Source of the DNA: Phycisphaerales bacterium UBA7800
GTDB taxonomy: Bacteria; Planctomycetota; Phycisphaerae; Phycisphaerales; Phycisphaeraceae
DNA: 64,000 bases
Direction: 5' to 3'
NCBI GenBank assembly: GCA_002480565.1
Contig: DLCK01000028.1
Coordinates: 62,001-126,000, forward strand
The position numbers and the translations under genes were made by a program. Every line of letters starts with the position of its first letter. Within the stretch, counting starts at the first letter, position 1. The notes beneath the pieces are model-generated. The model ran no database searches. It was given only the letters and a program-made list of their open reading frames with translations, and was not told the DNA's origin. Shown here piece by piece: positions 54,120 through 63,262 of this stretch.

Positions 54120-54689
54120 TTATTTAGATTCTTTGTCTTCCTGCTTACAGAACTTGACCCATGCGCTGATTGTTACCGGTACGTCAGCTTTGACTTGTAT
54201 ACTCTGGTTGGCGGACTTGTCATGCCAGACCAGTACTGCAGCCTTGCCGGTGTGAGCCAGTGATTCATCAACAACCAATTGATCTTTGGCGACTCTCCAA
54301 CCTTTGGGTTCCTCAAAGCTGCTGTTAACGATTTTGGCGCCTTGAACTGTGATGTCGTCGTAGTAGCACCAGTTGCGTTTTACTTTGTCCCAGGCTCCAC
54401 GCAATGAGATTGTCATTGTGCTATCTTCTGAGGGAGTGACTTCTATGGACACCTGTGTCCACGTCTCATCATTGACTTTCAAGTCCGAACTGGCATACAT
54501 TTTGACCCTGTCTTTTTCCTTGAGCCAAGTTGCATGTGTGATGCGAACATTCTTGTCAGTCGAAGGTGTGATTTTCAACTCGCCGGATTTGACGTTCAGA
54601 TCAATACGGGCTCTGCCTTGACCGGCCCATACTGAACCTGTCAGAAAAGCGATTGCCAAAATGGTTGTGAGCATTGCTTTGAATTGCAT
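54120..54689 (-). CDS. Small secreted jelly-roll-like protein, paralogue 1
   Basis: ATG 54689, after GGAGA, gives 189 residues with a signal peptide ending in VWAG. The mature part is one domain: a beta-sandwich with WTQVSIEVTP, NWCYYDDITVQGAKIVNSSFEEPKGW and a final VPVTISAWVKFCKQ. The pattern of a paired substrate-facing SFE..GW and C-terminal ISAWVKF is like CBM4/9-type carbohydrate-binding domains. The next gene on the strand encodes a protein of the same length and layout. Each has its own terminator, so they are separate units. Confidence 0.72.
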   Translation of the reverse strand: MQFKAMLTTILAIAFLTGSVWAGQGRARIDLNVKSGELKITPSTDKNVRITHATWLKEKDRVKMYASSDLKVNDETWTQVSIEVTPSEDSTMTISLRGAWDKVKRNWCYYDDITVQGAKIVNSSFEEPKGWRVAKDQLVVDESLAHTGKAAVLVWHDKSANQSIQVKADVPVTISAWVKFCKQEDKESK

Positions 54690-54720
54690 TTTTAAGTCTC
54701 CAGTATGAAATGTTTGGGTT

Positions 54721-54753
54721 AAAAAAAACCGATGACAGCGTTTTGTCACCGGT
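54721..54753 (-). terminator. Rho-independent terminator of the second jelly-roll-like gene
   Basis: On the minus strand CCGGTGACA and TGTCATCGG pair around a six-base loop and are followed by eight T. It is located between the paralogues. Confidence 0.88.
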
Positions 54754-54877
54754 TGAATCATAACCCAATGAGGTTGTTTGTCTACTTGCATCAAGACCCA
54801 ATGCCGGGAAAAAGGACGGGGTTCAGATGGGTGCATGCTTTGATTTTCAGGCTCACGCGATGACGGGGCTTGGACAA

Positions 54878-55453
54878 TTATTTAGGTTCCTTGGATTCAG
54901 TCTTGCAGAACTTGGCCCATGCGGAGACGGTGATGGTTTGACCTGCTTTGGCTTGGACGGACTGATAGGAAGCTTTGTCATGCCAGACCAGGACGGCACC
55001 TTTACCGGTGTGTGCTAGTGATTCGTCGAGGACTTGCTGGCCTTTGGGGTGGCTCCATTTGCCTGCTTCTTCAAAGCTGCCGTTGACGATGGGCTTTTCG
55101 GCACCTTCGACGGTGATGTCGTCAAAGTACACCCAGTTGCGATCCGTTTTGGACCAACGACTTTTAAGACCAATGGACAAAGGACCGTCTTCAGTGACGG
55201 ACAATTCGAAAGTGATCTTGGTCCATTTTGAGTCGTCTACGATGCCTTCAGCGGATACACGCTGGACTTTCTTGGCTTCATCTTTGACCCAGCTTGCGTA
55301 GTACATTTTCAAGTTCTTGTCTGTCGGATTCTTGAATTCGATTTTGCCGGATTTGACGGTGAAGTCAATGCGGGCTGAGCTTTGCTCGGCGCGAAGGGTT
55401 CCAGCCAGTAAACAGACGGCAAGGATGGCTGTGCTAAAGGTTTTTATGAACAT
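54878..55453 (-). CDS. Small secreted jelly-roll-like protein, paralogue 2
   Basis: ATG 55453, after GGAG, gives 191 residues with a signal peptide ending in LRAE. It aligns along its full length with its neighbour: SSARIDFTVKSGKIEFKNPTDKN, WTKITFELSV, NWVYFDDITVEGA, VNGSFEEAGKW, DESLAHTGKGAVLVWHDKAS and TVSAWAKFCK. The order of strands suggests a CBM4/9-like jelly roll that binds glycans. An upstream extension of 56 codons in frame is rejected because it overlaps the topA 3' end and lacks start signals. Confidence 0.72.
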   Translation of the reverse strand: MFIKTFSTAILAVCLLAGTLRAEQSSARIDFTVKSGKIEFKNPTDKNLKMYYASWVKDEAKKVQRVSAEGIVDDSKWTKITFELSVTEDGPLSIGLKSRWSKTDRNWVYFDDITVEGAEKPIVNGSFEEAGKWSHPKGQQVLDESLAHTGKGAVLVWHDKASYQSVQAKAGQTITVSAWAKFCKTESKEPK

Positions 55454-55486
55454 GTTATTTCTCCAAAAAATGAAACTGAGAATGAA

Positions 55487-55522
55487 TAAAAAAATCCGAT
55501 GGCTGAATTCAACCATCGGATT
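55487..55522 (-). terminator. Rho-independent terminator of topA
   Basis: On the minus strand AATCCGATGG and CCATCGGATT pair around a ten-base loop and are followed by a T-run, 32 bases past the topA stop. Confidence 0.93.
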
Positions 55523-55553
55523 AATCGTAACCGAATTGTCTGGTTTGTCTAGC

Positions 55554-58145
55554 TTAGTCCTGCTTGTCATTTTCGTCGGTATTGTTTGCCGACTCAATGA
55601 TTGGCAGGTACTCATCACCAATGACCACGCCCTGGGTATTGACGATGTCAGGCACGGGATTCTCTTCCACGTGCTTCTTCCATGCGGCTTCGAGTTCTTT
55701 CTGCTTTTCTTCTTCGATGCTTGCCCAGCCGCCGCGTCCGCGACACTTGGGGAACTTCGAACAGCTTAGCCAGAACCCGCGTTTGGAGTCTCGCATGTTC
55801 AAGGGCGAATCACACTTGTTGCATGGCAGGTCCGTAAGCAGTGGAGGAACCTTGGGCAGTTTCACGAATCCCTTTTTGGGGTCCAGATTCACAATGCCCT
55901 TGCAGGTGGGGTAATCCACGCATCCCAAAAATGGGCCGAAGCGTCCGGTGCGTTTGGTCATCCCTTTGCCACAGATCGGGCAGATGATGTCCGACATCTC
56001 CGGCTGCATGGGATTGCCTTCACGGTCAATCGGTGCTGCGAATTTACATTCTGGATACGTCGCACAGGAGAGGAAACGACCGTTTTTGCCAAAGCGATAC
56101 ATCGTCCCGCCACCACAGTCAGGGCACTTATGCGGGGCTGGTTCTGTCTCGGCCTTGGCATGGGTCATCACCTCATGCGCTTTTTCAAGGTTGGTCTTGA
56201 AACGATCATAGAATTGATGGAGCATCGTGATCCAGTCGTGATGCTCTTCTTCAATCTTATCCAGTTCACTTTCCATCTCACGGGTGTATGCCACATCCAT
56301 GATCTTGGGGAAGCCTTGGATTAACTTGTCTGTGACCACCATGCCCAGGTCCGTTGCCATAAGTCGGCGGTCACGTGGGGCGACCTGCTCGACGTACTTG
56401 CGATCCTGAATGGTTTGGATGATCGCTGCATAAGTTGACGGGCGGCCAATACCTTCTTCTTCGAGCTTTTTCTGCAACGAAGCTTCAGTGTATCGCGGCG
56501 GCGGACTGGTGAAATGCTGCGTCGGCTGAATCTCAACCGGACCCACAGGCTGGTTCTCAGTTAACGGTGGGAGGATGGCATCTTCGCCACTGTTGGGAAC
56601 GCCAGTCGCCTTGTAAAAGCCGTCAAAAACCAACGTGCGTCCATTGGCACGGAAGGTTGCATTGGGCTTGTCCACGGAGATGTTCACCGTCGTTTGATCC
56701 CATTGGGCAGGTGTGCACTGACAGGCCATGAAGCGTTCCCAGATGAGCTTGTAAAGCTTGAACTGCTCGTCACTGAGTTCATTGCGGACACGCTTGGGGG
56801 TGATGTTCGCATCCGTGGGGCGGACAGCTTCGTGAGCTTCCTGGGCAGACTTGTTGGATGACGTATAAACGTTGGGCTTGGCAGGGAGGTATTGATCACC
56901 CCATTCGCTTTGAATGTAGTTGCGTGCCATGTTGACTGCTTCACCTGAAAGATGCGTCGAGTCGGTACGCATGTAGGTGATCAGACCGGTCTGGCCTTCA
57001 CCGCCGTGGATGTCGATACCTTCATAAAGCTGTTGGGCAATACGCATCGTGCGTTGCAACGGGAAGCCAAGTCGGTTGGCTGCAGCTTGCTGAAGGGTAC
57101 TGGTGATAAACGGGGCAGGTGGTTTACGCTGCGTGCGTTTGGTCTGGATGGAACTGATGCGATAATCAGGTGCCGCATCAATATGACCGACATAGTCCAC
57201 GCGGTTTTGTGCCGGTCCCTTGGCCTTGGGGAAGTTTTGTTCCACCGTGTCGTCAATGACAAAACCCAAGGCCTTGGCAGCAGCAATGGCGGCGTCACGG
57301 TTGTCAGGCTTAAAGGCATTACCTTCATAATCCACCAACTCCGCGATCATGCACTGAGCATCACTGGCCCAGGCGACACGTTCCTTGATGGTGCGCGATT
57401 TATCTTCCGGCGCGCTGGCTAACCAACTCTTCCACTGCGCAGCTAAGTCCGCAGCTTTGGCCGGGTCCACACTGAAAATACCGCCAATCCGCCAATATTC
57501 ATCGGGGACGAAAATATCAATTTCACGTTCACGTTCGACCACCACCCGCACTGCAACAGACTGCACACGACCCGCACTGAGTCCGCCTGCGACTTTCTTC
57601 CAAAGCAGTGGCGAGACCTGATAGCCCACGATGCGATCCAAAATGCGACGTGCCTGTTGAGCGTTGACGCGACCTTCATCAATATTACGGGGCTTGGAAA
57701 AGGCGTTGGCAATTTCACTCTTGGTAATGGCGTTAAACACCACACGCTTGGCTTCGTTTGAGGGGACACCCAGAGACTCGGCTAAATGCCAGGCAATGGC
57801 TTCTCCCTCGCGGTCGAGGTCGGTCGCGAACCAGACGTCAGCGGCATTCTTGGCGGCCTTCTTCAGATCCGTCACCGTCTTCTTCTTGGTGGGCAGAACC
57901 TCATAAGTCGGCTTGAAATCATTGTCCAGATCGACACCCGGTACAGGCTGCTTCTCACCCTTGGGGGCACGGCTGGGAAGGTCACGAACGTGACCGACAC
58001 TCGCCATAACCACATAATCAGAACCAAGATATTTGTTGATCGTCTTGGCTTTGGTCGGACTTTCCACAATCACAAGATGCTTGCCTGCTGTGTTGGCGGC
58101 TTTCTTGGTGGTGGACTTCTTTTTGGTGGTCGTTTTCTTGGCCAT
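55554..58145 (-). CDS. topA: DNA topoisomerase I (type IA)
   Basis: An 863-residue enzyme. The TOPRIM domain has VIVESPTKAKTINKYLG and DLDREGEAIAWHLAE with metal-binding acids. The active-site Tyr is in GLITYMRTDSTHLS. The C-terminus has three zinc-ribbon modules (CPDCGGGTMYRFGKNGRFLSC, CPICGKGMTKRTGRFGPFLGC and CNKCDSPLNMRDSKRGFWLSC). A short Lys/Thr-rich N-terminal tail precedes the catalytic domain. It relaxes negative supercoils. It has its own terminator and is next to miaA on the same strand. Confidence 0.97.
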   Translation of the reverse strand: MAKKTTTKKKSTTKKAANTAGKHLVIVESPTKAKTINKYLGSDYVVMASVGHVRDLPSRAPKGEKQPVPGVDLDNDFKPTYEVLPTKKKTVTDLKKAAKNAADVWFATDLDREGEAIAWHLAESLGVPSNEAKRVVFNAITKSEIANAFSKPRNIDEGRVNAQQARRILDRIVGYQVSPLLWKKVAGGLSAGRVQSVAVRVVVEREREIDIFVPDEYWRIGGIFSVDPAKAADLAAQWKSWLASAPEDKSRTIKERVAWASDAQCMIAELVDYEGNAFKPDNRDAAIAAAKALGFVIDDTVEQNFPKAKGPAQNRVDYVGHIDAAPDYRISSIQTKRTQRKPPAPFITSTLQQAAANRLGFPLQRTMRIAQQLYEGIDIHGGEGQTGLITYMRTDSTHLSGEAVNMARNYIQSEWGDQYLPAKPNVYTSSNKSAQEAHEAVRPTDANITPKRVRNELSDEQFKLYKLIWERFMACQCTPAQWDQTTVNISVDKPNATFRANGRTLVFDGFYKATGVPNSGEDAILPPLTENQPVGPVEIQPTQHFTSPPPRYTEASLQKKLEEEGIGRPSTYAAIIQTIQDRKYVEQVAPRDRRLMATDLGMVVTDKLIQGFPKIMDVAYTREMESELDKIEEEHHDWITMLHQFYDRFKTNLEKAHEVMTHAKAETEPAPHKCPDCGGGTMYRFGKNGRFLSCATYPECKFAAPIDREGNPMQPEMSDIICPICGKGMTKRTGRFGPFLGCVDYPTCKGIVNLDPKKGFVKLPKVPPLLTDLPCNKCDSPLNMRDSKRGFWLSCSKFPKCRGRGGWASIEEEKQKELEAAWKKHVEENPVPDIVNTQGVVIGDEYLPIIESANNTDENDKQD

Positions 58146-58348
58146 GTGCTCGCTTGATCGTCAAAAAAAACTGTGAACGTCTCATATCTATATCGACATG
58201 AAATCGGGCGATAACTTGAACAGGGATTCTGGCATTTGTCAAGTCCAAATTGCAAATTGTCGGAAAAATAAGGACTTACCAACGCCATCACAGACCTTCT
58301 AAGTGATCTTACACCGTTTGTGGTTTAGCGTTGCAATGGCGTCCATAA

Positions 58349-59323
58349 TCAGGATTGCTCCACGATCGCCAATGCCTCCTGTGTGAGTCTGCCTGCGTCG
58401 CCGTGATCGGCTTCTAACCAATGCACGCCCATGTATCGCTTGAGCCATGTCCGCTGCTGTTTGGCGAAGCGTCGGGTTTGAATTTTGGTTCGTTCCTGTG
58501 CTTCGTCTAATGAGCACTTGCCCGCAAAGTGTTCCAGGACCTGTTTGTAACCAAGTGCTTCGCGTGCCTGTTTACCCAGGAGTCCGGCATCTTCGAGTCG
58601 CCGGGTCTCATCAGGTAAGGACTCCTGCCAGGGCCATATCTCTTTGTCTTCCGGCGGGTGGAACATGTACTTGACGCGCTTGTTGATCCGTTTATTGATA
58701 TTGGGTACTTCCCATTTCAGACCAATGAGGATCGGGTTGTAGCGATAGCTGGTTTGACCGGGCGTGTCACTCCACTGGGCCTGCATCTGGGTGATGGTTT
58801 TACCCGTGGTATGGAAGACTTCCAATGCACGGACGAGACGTTTCTGATCGTTGATATGAATCCGCTGCGCTGCTTCTGGATCGATCTGCTGCAATTGTTC
58901 ATGGAGTTGGGCGTTGGTTGATTGGGTGAGTTTCTCACGCAGATCAGTATCGGAAGAGGGGCCTTCAAACAGACCTTCGAGTAGCGCTTTGAGATACAGA
59001 TTGGTCCCGCCGACAACGATAGGACGGATGTTTTGTGAGAGTAATTGTTCAATTAAAGGATTGGCAATATTAATCCAATCATTGACGCAGAAGCTCTCAG
59101 TGGGTTCAATGATGTTAATCAGATGGTGTTGAGCACGGTTTAACAGTTGCGGTTCAGGCTTGGCAGTGCCGGCATCCATGTGATGATAAATTTGCATGGA
59201 GTCGGCGCCGAGGATTTGACCGTTGAGTTGTTCAGCGAGTCTCACCGCCAATTCGCTTTTACCGCCAGCAGTCGGCCCGAGGATCACAATAGGACGCAGA
59301 TCGTATGTCGTATCAGTTTGCAT
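58349..59323 (-). CDS. miaA: tRNA dimethylallyltransferase
   Basis: A 324-residue protein from ATG 59323. The P-loop is ILGPTAGGKSELAVRLA, followed by DSMQIY, GTAKP and VVGGTNLYLKALLEGLF. The C-terminal GYKQVLEHFAGK, then FAKQQRTWLKRY, are the usual family ending. It adds a dimethylallyl group to A37 of tRNAs that read codons starting with U. No ribosome binding site is seen; TACAAT lies exactly six bases before the ATG and TTAGCA 17 bases further upstream, which suggests a leaderless transcript. A longer 5' frame exists but without start signals. Confidence 0.95.
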   Translation of the reverse strand: MQTDTTYDLRPIVILGPTAGGKSELAVRLAEQLNGQILGADSMQIYHHMDAGTAKPEPQLLNRAQHHLINIIEPTESFCVNDWINIANPLIEQLLSQNIRPIVVGGTNLYLKALLEGLFEGPSSDTDLREKLTQSTNAQLHEQLQQIDPEAAQRIHINDQKRLVRALEVFHTTGKTITQMQAQWSDTPGQTSYRYNPILIGLKWEVPNINKRINKRVKYMFHPPEDKEIWPWQESLPDETRRLEDAGLLGKQAREALGYKQVLEHFAGKCSLDEAQERTKIQTRRFAKQQRTWLKRYMGVHWLEADHGDAGRLTQEALAIVEQS

Positions 59324-59463
59324 GGCGGGATTGTAGCGAATCAACTCAGAGTTGCTAACCATCATCAAGGTTCACTTCACACATGGTGATGCATGGGGAT
59401 GAATAGAATCACTGACAACGTTGGGGAAAGAAAGTCCGCGGGTGGAGAAAAGAGTCTTTTACA

Positions 59464-60321
59464 TTGGGGACGGCCTTGATTGAATCATTGTTTAAACACT
59501 ACCACCGAATCGCACGATCCGAGCGAGGCAGCTATCGTCTGTGTCGATTGGTCAGACGCTTGCGACCTGCTACGCAATGGCGTGACCGTTTTACCACGCC
59601 CAACGGCTTTAAGCTGGATTTGAATCTGGGGGTCTACCCGGATGTCTGCATGGCATATGGTCTCTATGAACTGTCCACCGTGCGCCTGCTCAAACGCTTG
59701 CTCAAGTCCGGTGATCACGTGGTCGATGCCGGAGCCAATATTGGTTACATCACGCTCCATGCTGCTCGGTACGTAGGCAAGACCGGGAAGGTGGATGCCT
59801 TTGAGCCGCAGCCTGAAAATTTCAATCGCCTCAAGCAACACCTGCTTATCAATGACCTGCAGGATCGTGTCACTACGTTGCCATACGCGCTGTCGGATCA
59901 TCAAGGCAGTGTGCCGATTTACCATTGGCCCGAAGATGATTTGGAGCATAACCACGGTTGCGCTTCTCTGTTCACCGATCACTCCGAGTCTGCCCAATGC
60001 GAGCCTGTGGAATGTCGGACGCTTGATGAACTCTTGGACGGTCAAATCCCACGCCTGATCAAAATGGATATCGAAGGTGCCGAGCCGATGATGGTCGAAG
60101 GCATGTTTCAGACATTAATCGCACCGACCCCGCCAATCATCATCGGCGAACTCAATCCCACTCAGGCTAGAGTCGCAGGCTTTGCACCTCATGAATGGAT
60201 TGCACGGATACTGGATATTCAACCGGCATACAAGGTCTACACCATAGGCAGTCGAATCCGCAAACGTCACCCCAACGCTCTATCAGGTCTTGGGCAGATG
60301 AATTTGATGTTGAAAGTATAA
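59464..60321 (+). CDS. FkbM-family methyltransferase
   Basis: A 285-residue protein starting at TTG 59464 or a nearby TTG; no ATG is available. The SAM-binding motif is DHVVDAGANIGYITLHAAR, then VDAFEPQPENFNRLKQHL. Later conserved parts are IKMDIEGAEPMMVEGM and PPIIIGELNP. FkbM enzymes methylate hydroxyl groups of sugars or polyketides, often in surface polysaccharides. The last 29 codons plus the seven bases from the stop are repeated as a remnant at 61614. A sulfotransferase gene lies between them on the other strand. Confidence 0.9.
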   Translation: MGTALIESLFKHYHRIARSERGSYRLCRLVRRLRPATQWRDRFTTPNGFKLDLNLGVYPDVCMAYGLYELSTVRLLKRLLKSGDHVVDAGANIGYITLHAARYVGKTGKVDAFEPQPENFNRLKQHLLINDLQDRVTTLPYALSDHQGSVPIYHWPEDDLEHNHGCASLFTDHSESAQCEPVECRTLDELLDGQIPRLIKMDIEGAEPMMVEGMFQTLIAPTPPIIIGELNPTQARVAGFAPHEWIARILDIQPAYKVYTIGSRIRKRHPNALSGLGQMNLMLKV

Positions 60322-60465
60322 ACGCCCATAAATAATCTCAGATCGATTACCTATGGTTTGACACTGATCTGCATCTTTTAAAATGGTTATACCATTGCAG
60401 ACATATCTACATTCCTAATCAGGGGGACGGAAAACAAAGAAATGCAGCAATTAGCTGTTTAAGGA

Positions 60466-61335
60466 TTAATTTAGAATGTCCCCTTTGCTTGCTTTTCTAC
60501 CGTTATCCAAGCGGTCAGCAAATTGGGGCGCGATCTCAGATTTGAGGGCGTTCAATGCTTCAGCGGCCATGGTTTTAATAAAGTCGTTGTCCTTTTCGTC
60601 AAACAATTCTTGCCACGCCGGTGTAGCCATTGGACGCCAATATCCCGGTACGATTGCGGTTGATTCCGGCCGTATCTTCGTCACGCGCGACCAACGACTT
60701 TGCCACGCCGTTCGCAACGGTCGAGGTAGCAACGGCTCTTTATAAAGAGGAGTCAAATCGAGAAACTCCGCCAATCTCGCAATCACCGACTTGGGATTAC
60801 TGATAATTTCGTCGAAATAAACTGGTAGCAGATTGGGGTGACTGAGCCATTGCTTGATATTCTCATTCCACCACTGCGGTATGTTCATACCGCAATGTTC
60901 ATATCGAAGAAAATCTGACGGATTAAGATCGTCCGTTCCGGGAACCAACCCTTGGCGTGCCATGTAAAGAGAACTCAGTGCCGAGCGTACATCACGAAAA
61001 ACATACACAAACCTGCCTCGTTCATTGATCCAGTCGATCCAATGGGTAAATGGATCGACAAGACTTTTAAAGCCTGGAAAAAAATGTGTTTTAAGAATAG
61101 GACGCCCCGTGCGTACTCGCATTCGCCGGGCCACAGCTTCCTCGTCACATGGATCGTGCTTGCTAACAAGGCCTTCGATTGGAACGTAAAGATGATCGTT
61201 CCGCTCAAGCAGATATTTCCACGGCCGGGTCTCATGGAACTGCTTCCGGATAAGATCAATGGTCAAATGTGTACCCGACCGAGGAAAACTGCAGACAATA
61301 ATCGGATCCCCAATATTGCAAAAACGCTGGTGCAT
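60466..61335 (-). CDS. PAPS-dependent sulfotransferase
   Basis: ATG 61335, preceded by a G-rich GGGGGGC, gives 289 residues; an extension to TTG 61386 is possible. The 5'-phosphosulfate loop is CSFPRSGTHLTIDLIRK, the 3'-phosphate motif is RFVYVFRDVRSALSSLY, and the middle has LKTHFFPGF. The family transfers sulfate from PAPS to a carbohydrate or other hydroxyl. Base composition is locally richer in GC than in the AT-rich stretch downstream. It separates an intact FkbM gene from the remnant of another, which suggests that it arrived in, or survived, a rearrangement of a polysaccharide-modification locus. Confidence 0.88.
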   Translation of the reverse strand: MHQRFCNIGDPIIVCSFPRSGTHLTIDLIRKQFHETRPWKYLLERNDHLYVPIEGLVSKHDPCDEEAVARRMRVRTGRPILKTHFFPGFKSLVDPFTHWIDWINERGRFVYVFRDVRSALSSLYMARQGLVPGTDDLNPSDFLRYEHCGMNIPQWWNENIKQWLSHPNLLPVYFDEIISNPKSVIARLAEFLDLTPLYKEPLLPRPLRTAWQSRWSRVTKIRPESTAIVPGYWRPMATPAWQELFDEKDNDFIKTMAAEALNALKSEIAPQFADRLDNGRKASKGDILN

Positions 61336-61613
61336 GCGCCCCCCGTTTACTGATAGAGAATTTGATTCTATGCGAGCCAGAGCCAAGGGCTTGGGAGATG
61401 AGGGATTCGGTGGACGGGGAAACGACAGGGGTACCCCGTCCTGCTAGTTAGCATGTGATTCGTCTCGTTCACCGTTAGAACCCTCGGAACTGTCGCAGGT
61501 GTTTACGCACGGAGACCACCCCCGAACCAACCCAGAATCGATACAGTTAGTATGATAGCCAATATTGCTTGGGAAAAAAGTGTCATGGGACTTTTTTTAG
61601 CCACCATGTCTGT

Positions 61614-61703
61614 AAGGTCTACACCATTGGCAGTCTCATTCGCAAACGAAAGCTAATTGATCTGTCCGGACTATCTCAGATGAATTTAATCTTGAAGGTC
61701 TAA
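61614..61703 (+). pseudogene. C-terminal remnant of a second FkbM-family methyltransferase gene
   Basis: Codons from 61614 to the TAA at 61701 read KVYTIGSLIRKR then LSGL, QMNL and ILKV. They match the last 29 residues of the intact FkbM protein (60232-60318) at 22 of 29 positions, without gaps, and the stop codon and following ACGC are also shared. Nothing upstream in this frame resembles the rest of the enzyme, so the gene is truncated. Confidence 0.85.
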
Positions 61704-61707
61704 ACGC

Positions 61708-63144
61708 ATGAACGTATTGTGTCGCGTAACCAAAGCAGTGCTTTTAATCACTCTCTTTTTCAATGGACTTGCTGTGGCAAAATCCCCCACATTCCCAAAC
61801 ACTCATCGCATTCAACCCGACACGCAAAATCCTGCCTATTGGCAATACAAACAAAAGCCCATCGTCCTCATCGGCGGGTCAGTCGAAGACAACCTCTTTC
61901 AAATTGACAATCTTCGCCAACACCTTCAATTACTCAAAGACTCCGGCGGTAACTACATCCGATGCACCATGAGTGATCGTGATCCGGGAAACAGCAGGGC
62001 GTTTCACCAACGCGACGATGGTAAATTCGACTTGACCCAACCCGGCAAGGAATACTGGAACCGCTTTGCCAACCTGCTTAAATGGACGGCTGAATTGGAC
62101 ATCATCGTTCAGATTGAAGTCTGGGATCGCTTTGATCATTCACGCGAGCCCTGGGAGTCCGATCCTTACAATCCTGCAAACAATATCAACTACAGCTTTG
62201 AGCAGTCAGGCTTCAAACCCCAATACAAAAACCACCCTGGCAAGAACGACCAACCCTTCTTTTTCACGGTACCTGCGTTGGAGAACAACACCACTGTCCT
62301 GCCATACCAACAGCAGTTTGTAGACCGCCTGCTTGAACATACTTTCGCCTACGGCCATGTCCTTTACTGCATGGACAACGAAACCAAAGGTAAGTCCGAA
62401 TGGGGGGCTTATTGGGCAACCTATATCCGCGATAAAGCAAAGCAATCAGGTGTCGCCGTTCAACTCACCGAAATGTGGGATGCCCATGACATTAACCGCA
62501 AAGAACACCGTCAAACCTGGGAGCATCCCGAGTTGTATGACTTCTGTGATATCTCCCAAAACAATCACAACTCCGGCCAGAAACACTGGGACAATATCAT
62601 CAAATTTTTTGATACCGTCCGGAAAGCCCAACGTGTCTGTCCAATTAATACTGTGAAAATTTACGGCTCAGACACCGGGCGGTATGGAACAGCAATGGAT
62701 GCCCAACAACGTTTCTGGCGGAACCTTTTCGCAGGCATCGCAGCCACACGCTTTCACCGTCCCAAAACTGGTATCGGATTAAGCCAACTCGCTCAGCAGA
62801 ATCTCAAGTCCGCCCGGATGTGGATTGATGCAGTGAACCCGATAGCCTGCAAACCTGCCAACGATTTACTCCTTGACCGCAAGGAAAATCAAGCCTATTG
62901 CACTGCCGATGAGGGGCGCGTGTATTCGGTGTACTTCCCAACAAACGGATCAGTGATTTTGCAATTACCAGCAAAAGCCAAGCAGGATCAATGGACACTA
63001 CGTTGGCTGGATATTCAATCCTCACAATGGTCCAAACCAATATCTGTCCACCATGAAAACCAACAGCTCAATCTCACAACCCCCAATCAAGCTGGAAGCT
63101 GCATCGCAGTCGTTCAACGTTCCGGCATTGTGAATCGGAATTGA
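61708..63144 (+). CDS. Secreted TIM-barrel glycoside-hydrolase-like protein
   Basis: A 478-residue protein that starts four bases after the FkbM remnant. The signal peptide ends in AVAK. The body resembles clan GH-A barrels: KPIVLIGGSVEDNLFQ, GGNYIRCTMSDRDP, IIVQIEVWDRFD, and VLYCMDNETKG with a possible acid/base Glu after Asn. HWDNIIKFFDTVRKA and a small C-terminal beta domain follow. I cannot assign a numbered GH family, and the second carboxylate is not obvious. Extracellular glycan hydrolysis is inferred. Confidence 0.68.
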   Translation: MNVLCRVTKAVLLITLFFNGLAVAKSPTFPNTHRIQPDTQNPAYWQYKQKPIVLIGGSVEDNLFQIDNLRQHLQLLKDSGGNYIRCTMSDRDPGNSRAFHQRDDGKFDLTQPGKEYWNRFANLLKWTAELDIIVQIEVWDRFDHSREPWESDPYNPANNINYSFEQSGFKPQYKNHPGKNDQPFFFTVPALENNTTVLPYQQQFVDRLLEHTFAYGHVLYCMDNETKGKSEWGAYWATYIRDKAKQSGVAVQLTEMWDAHDINRKEHRQTWEHPELYDFCDISQNNHNSGQKHWDNIIKFFDTVRKAQRVCPINTVKIYGSDTGRYGTAMDAQQRFWRNLFAGIAATRFHRPKTGIGLSQLAQQNLKSARMWIDAVNPIACKPANDLLLDRKENQAYCTADEGRVYSVYFPTNGSVILQLPAKAKQDQWTLRWLDIQSSQWSKPISVHHENQQLNLTTPNQAGSCIAVVQRSGIVNRN

Positions 63145-63174
63145 AACCGCCAGCAATCAGAAAAAATTGAATGT

Positions 63175-63198
63175 CCCTTTTCTGTTCCCTTTTCTGTT
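63175..63198. repeat. Tandem 12-bp repeat
   Basis: Two perfect copies of CCCTTTTCTGTT are adjacent. They lie between the TIM-barrel gene and the AT-rich last gene. No insertion-element ends were found nearby. Confidence 0.7.
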
Positions 63199-63262
63199 CC
63201 TTGATTATTTGAATGTTGACGTGTATTGAACTTGGGTGATTGTTAATCATGAGGATAAATTA

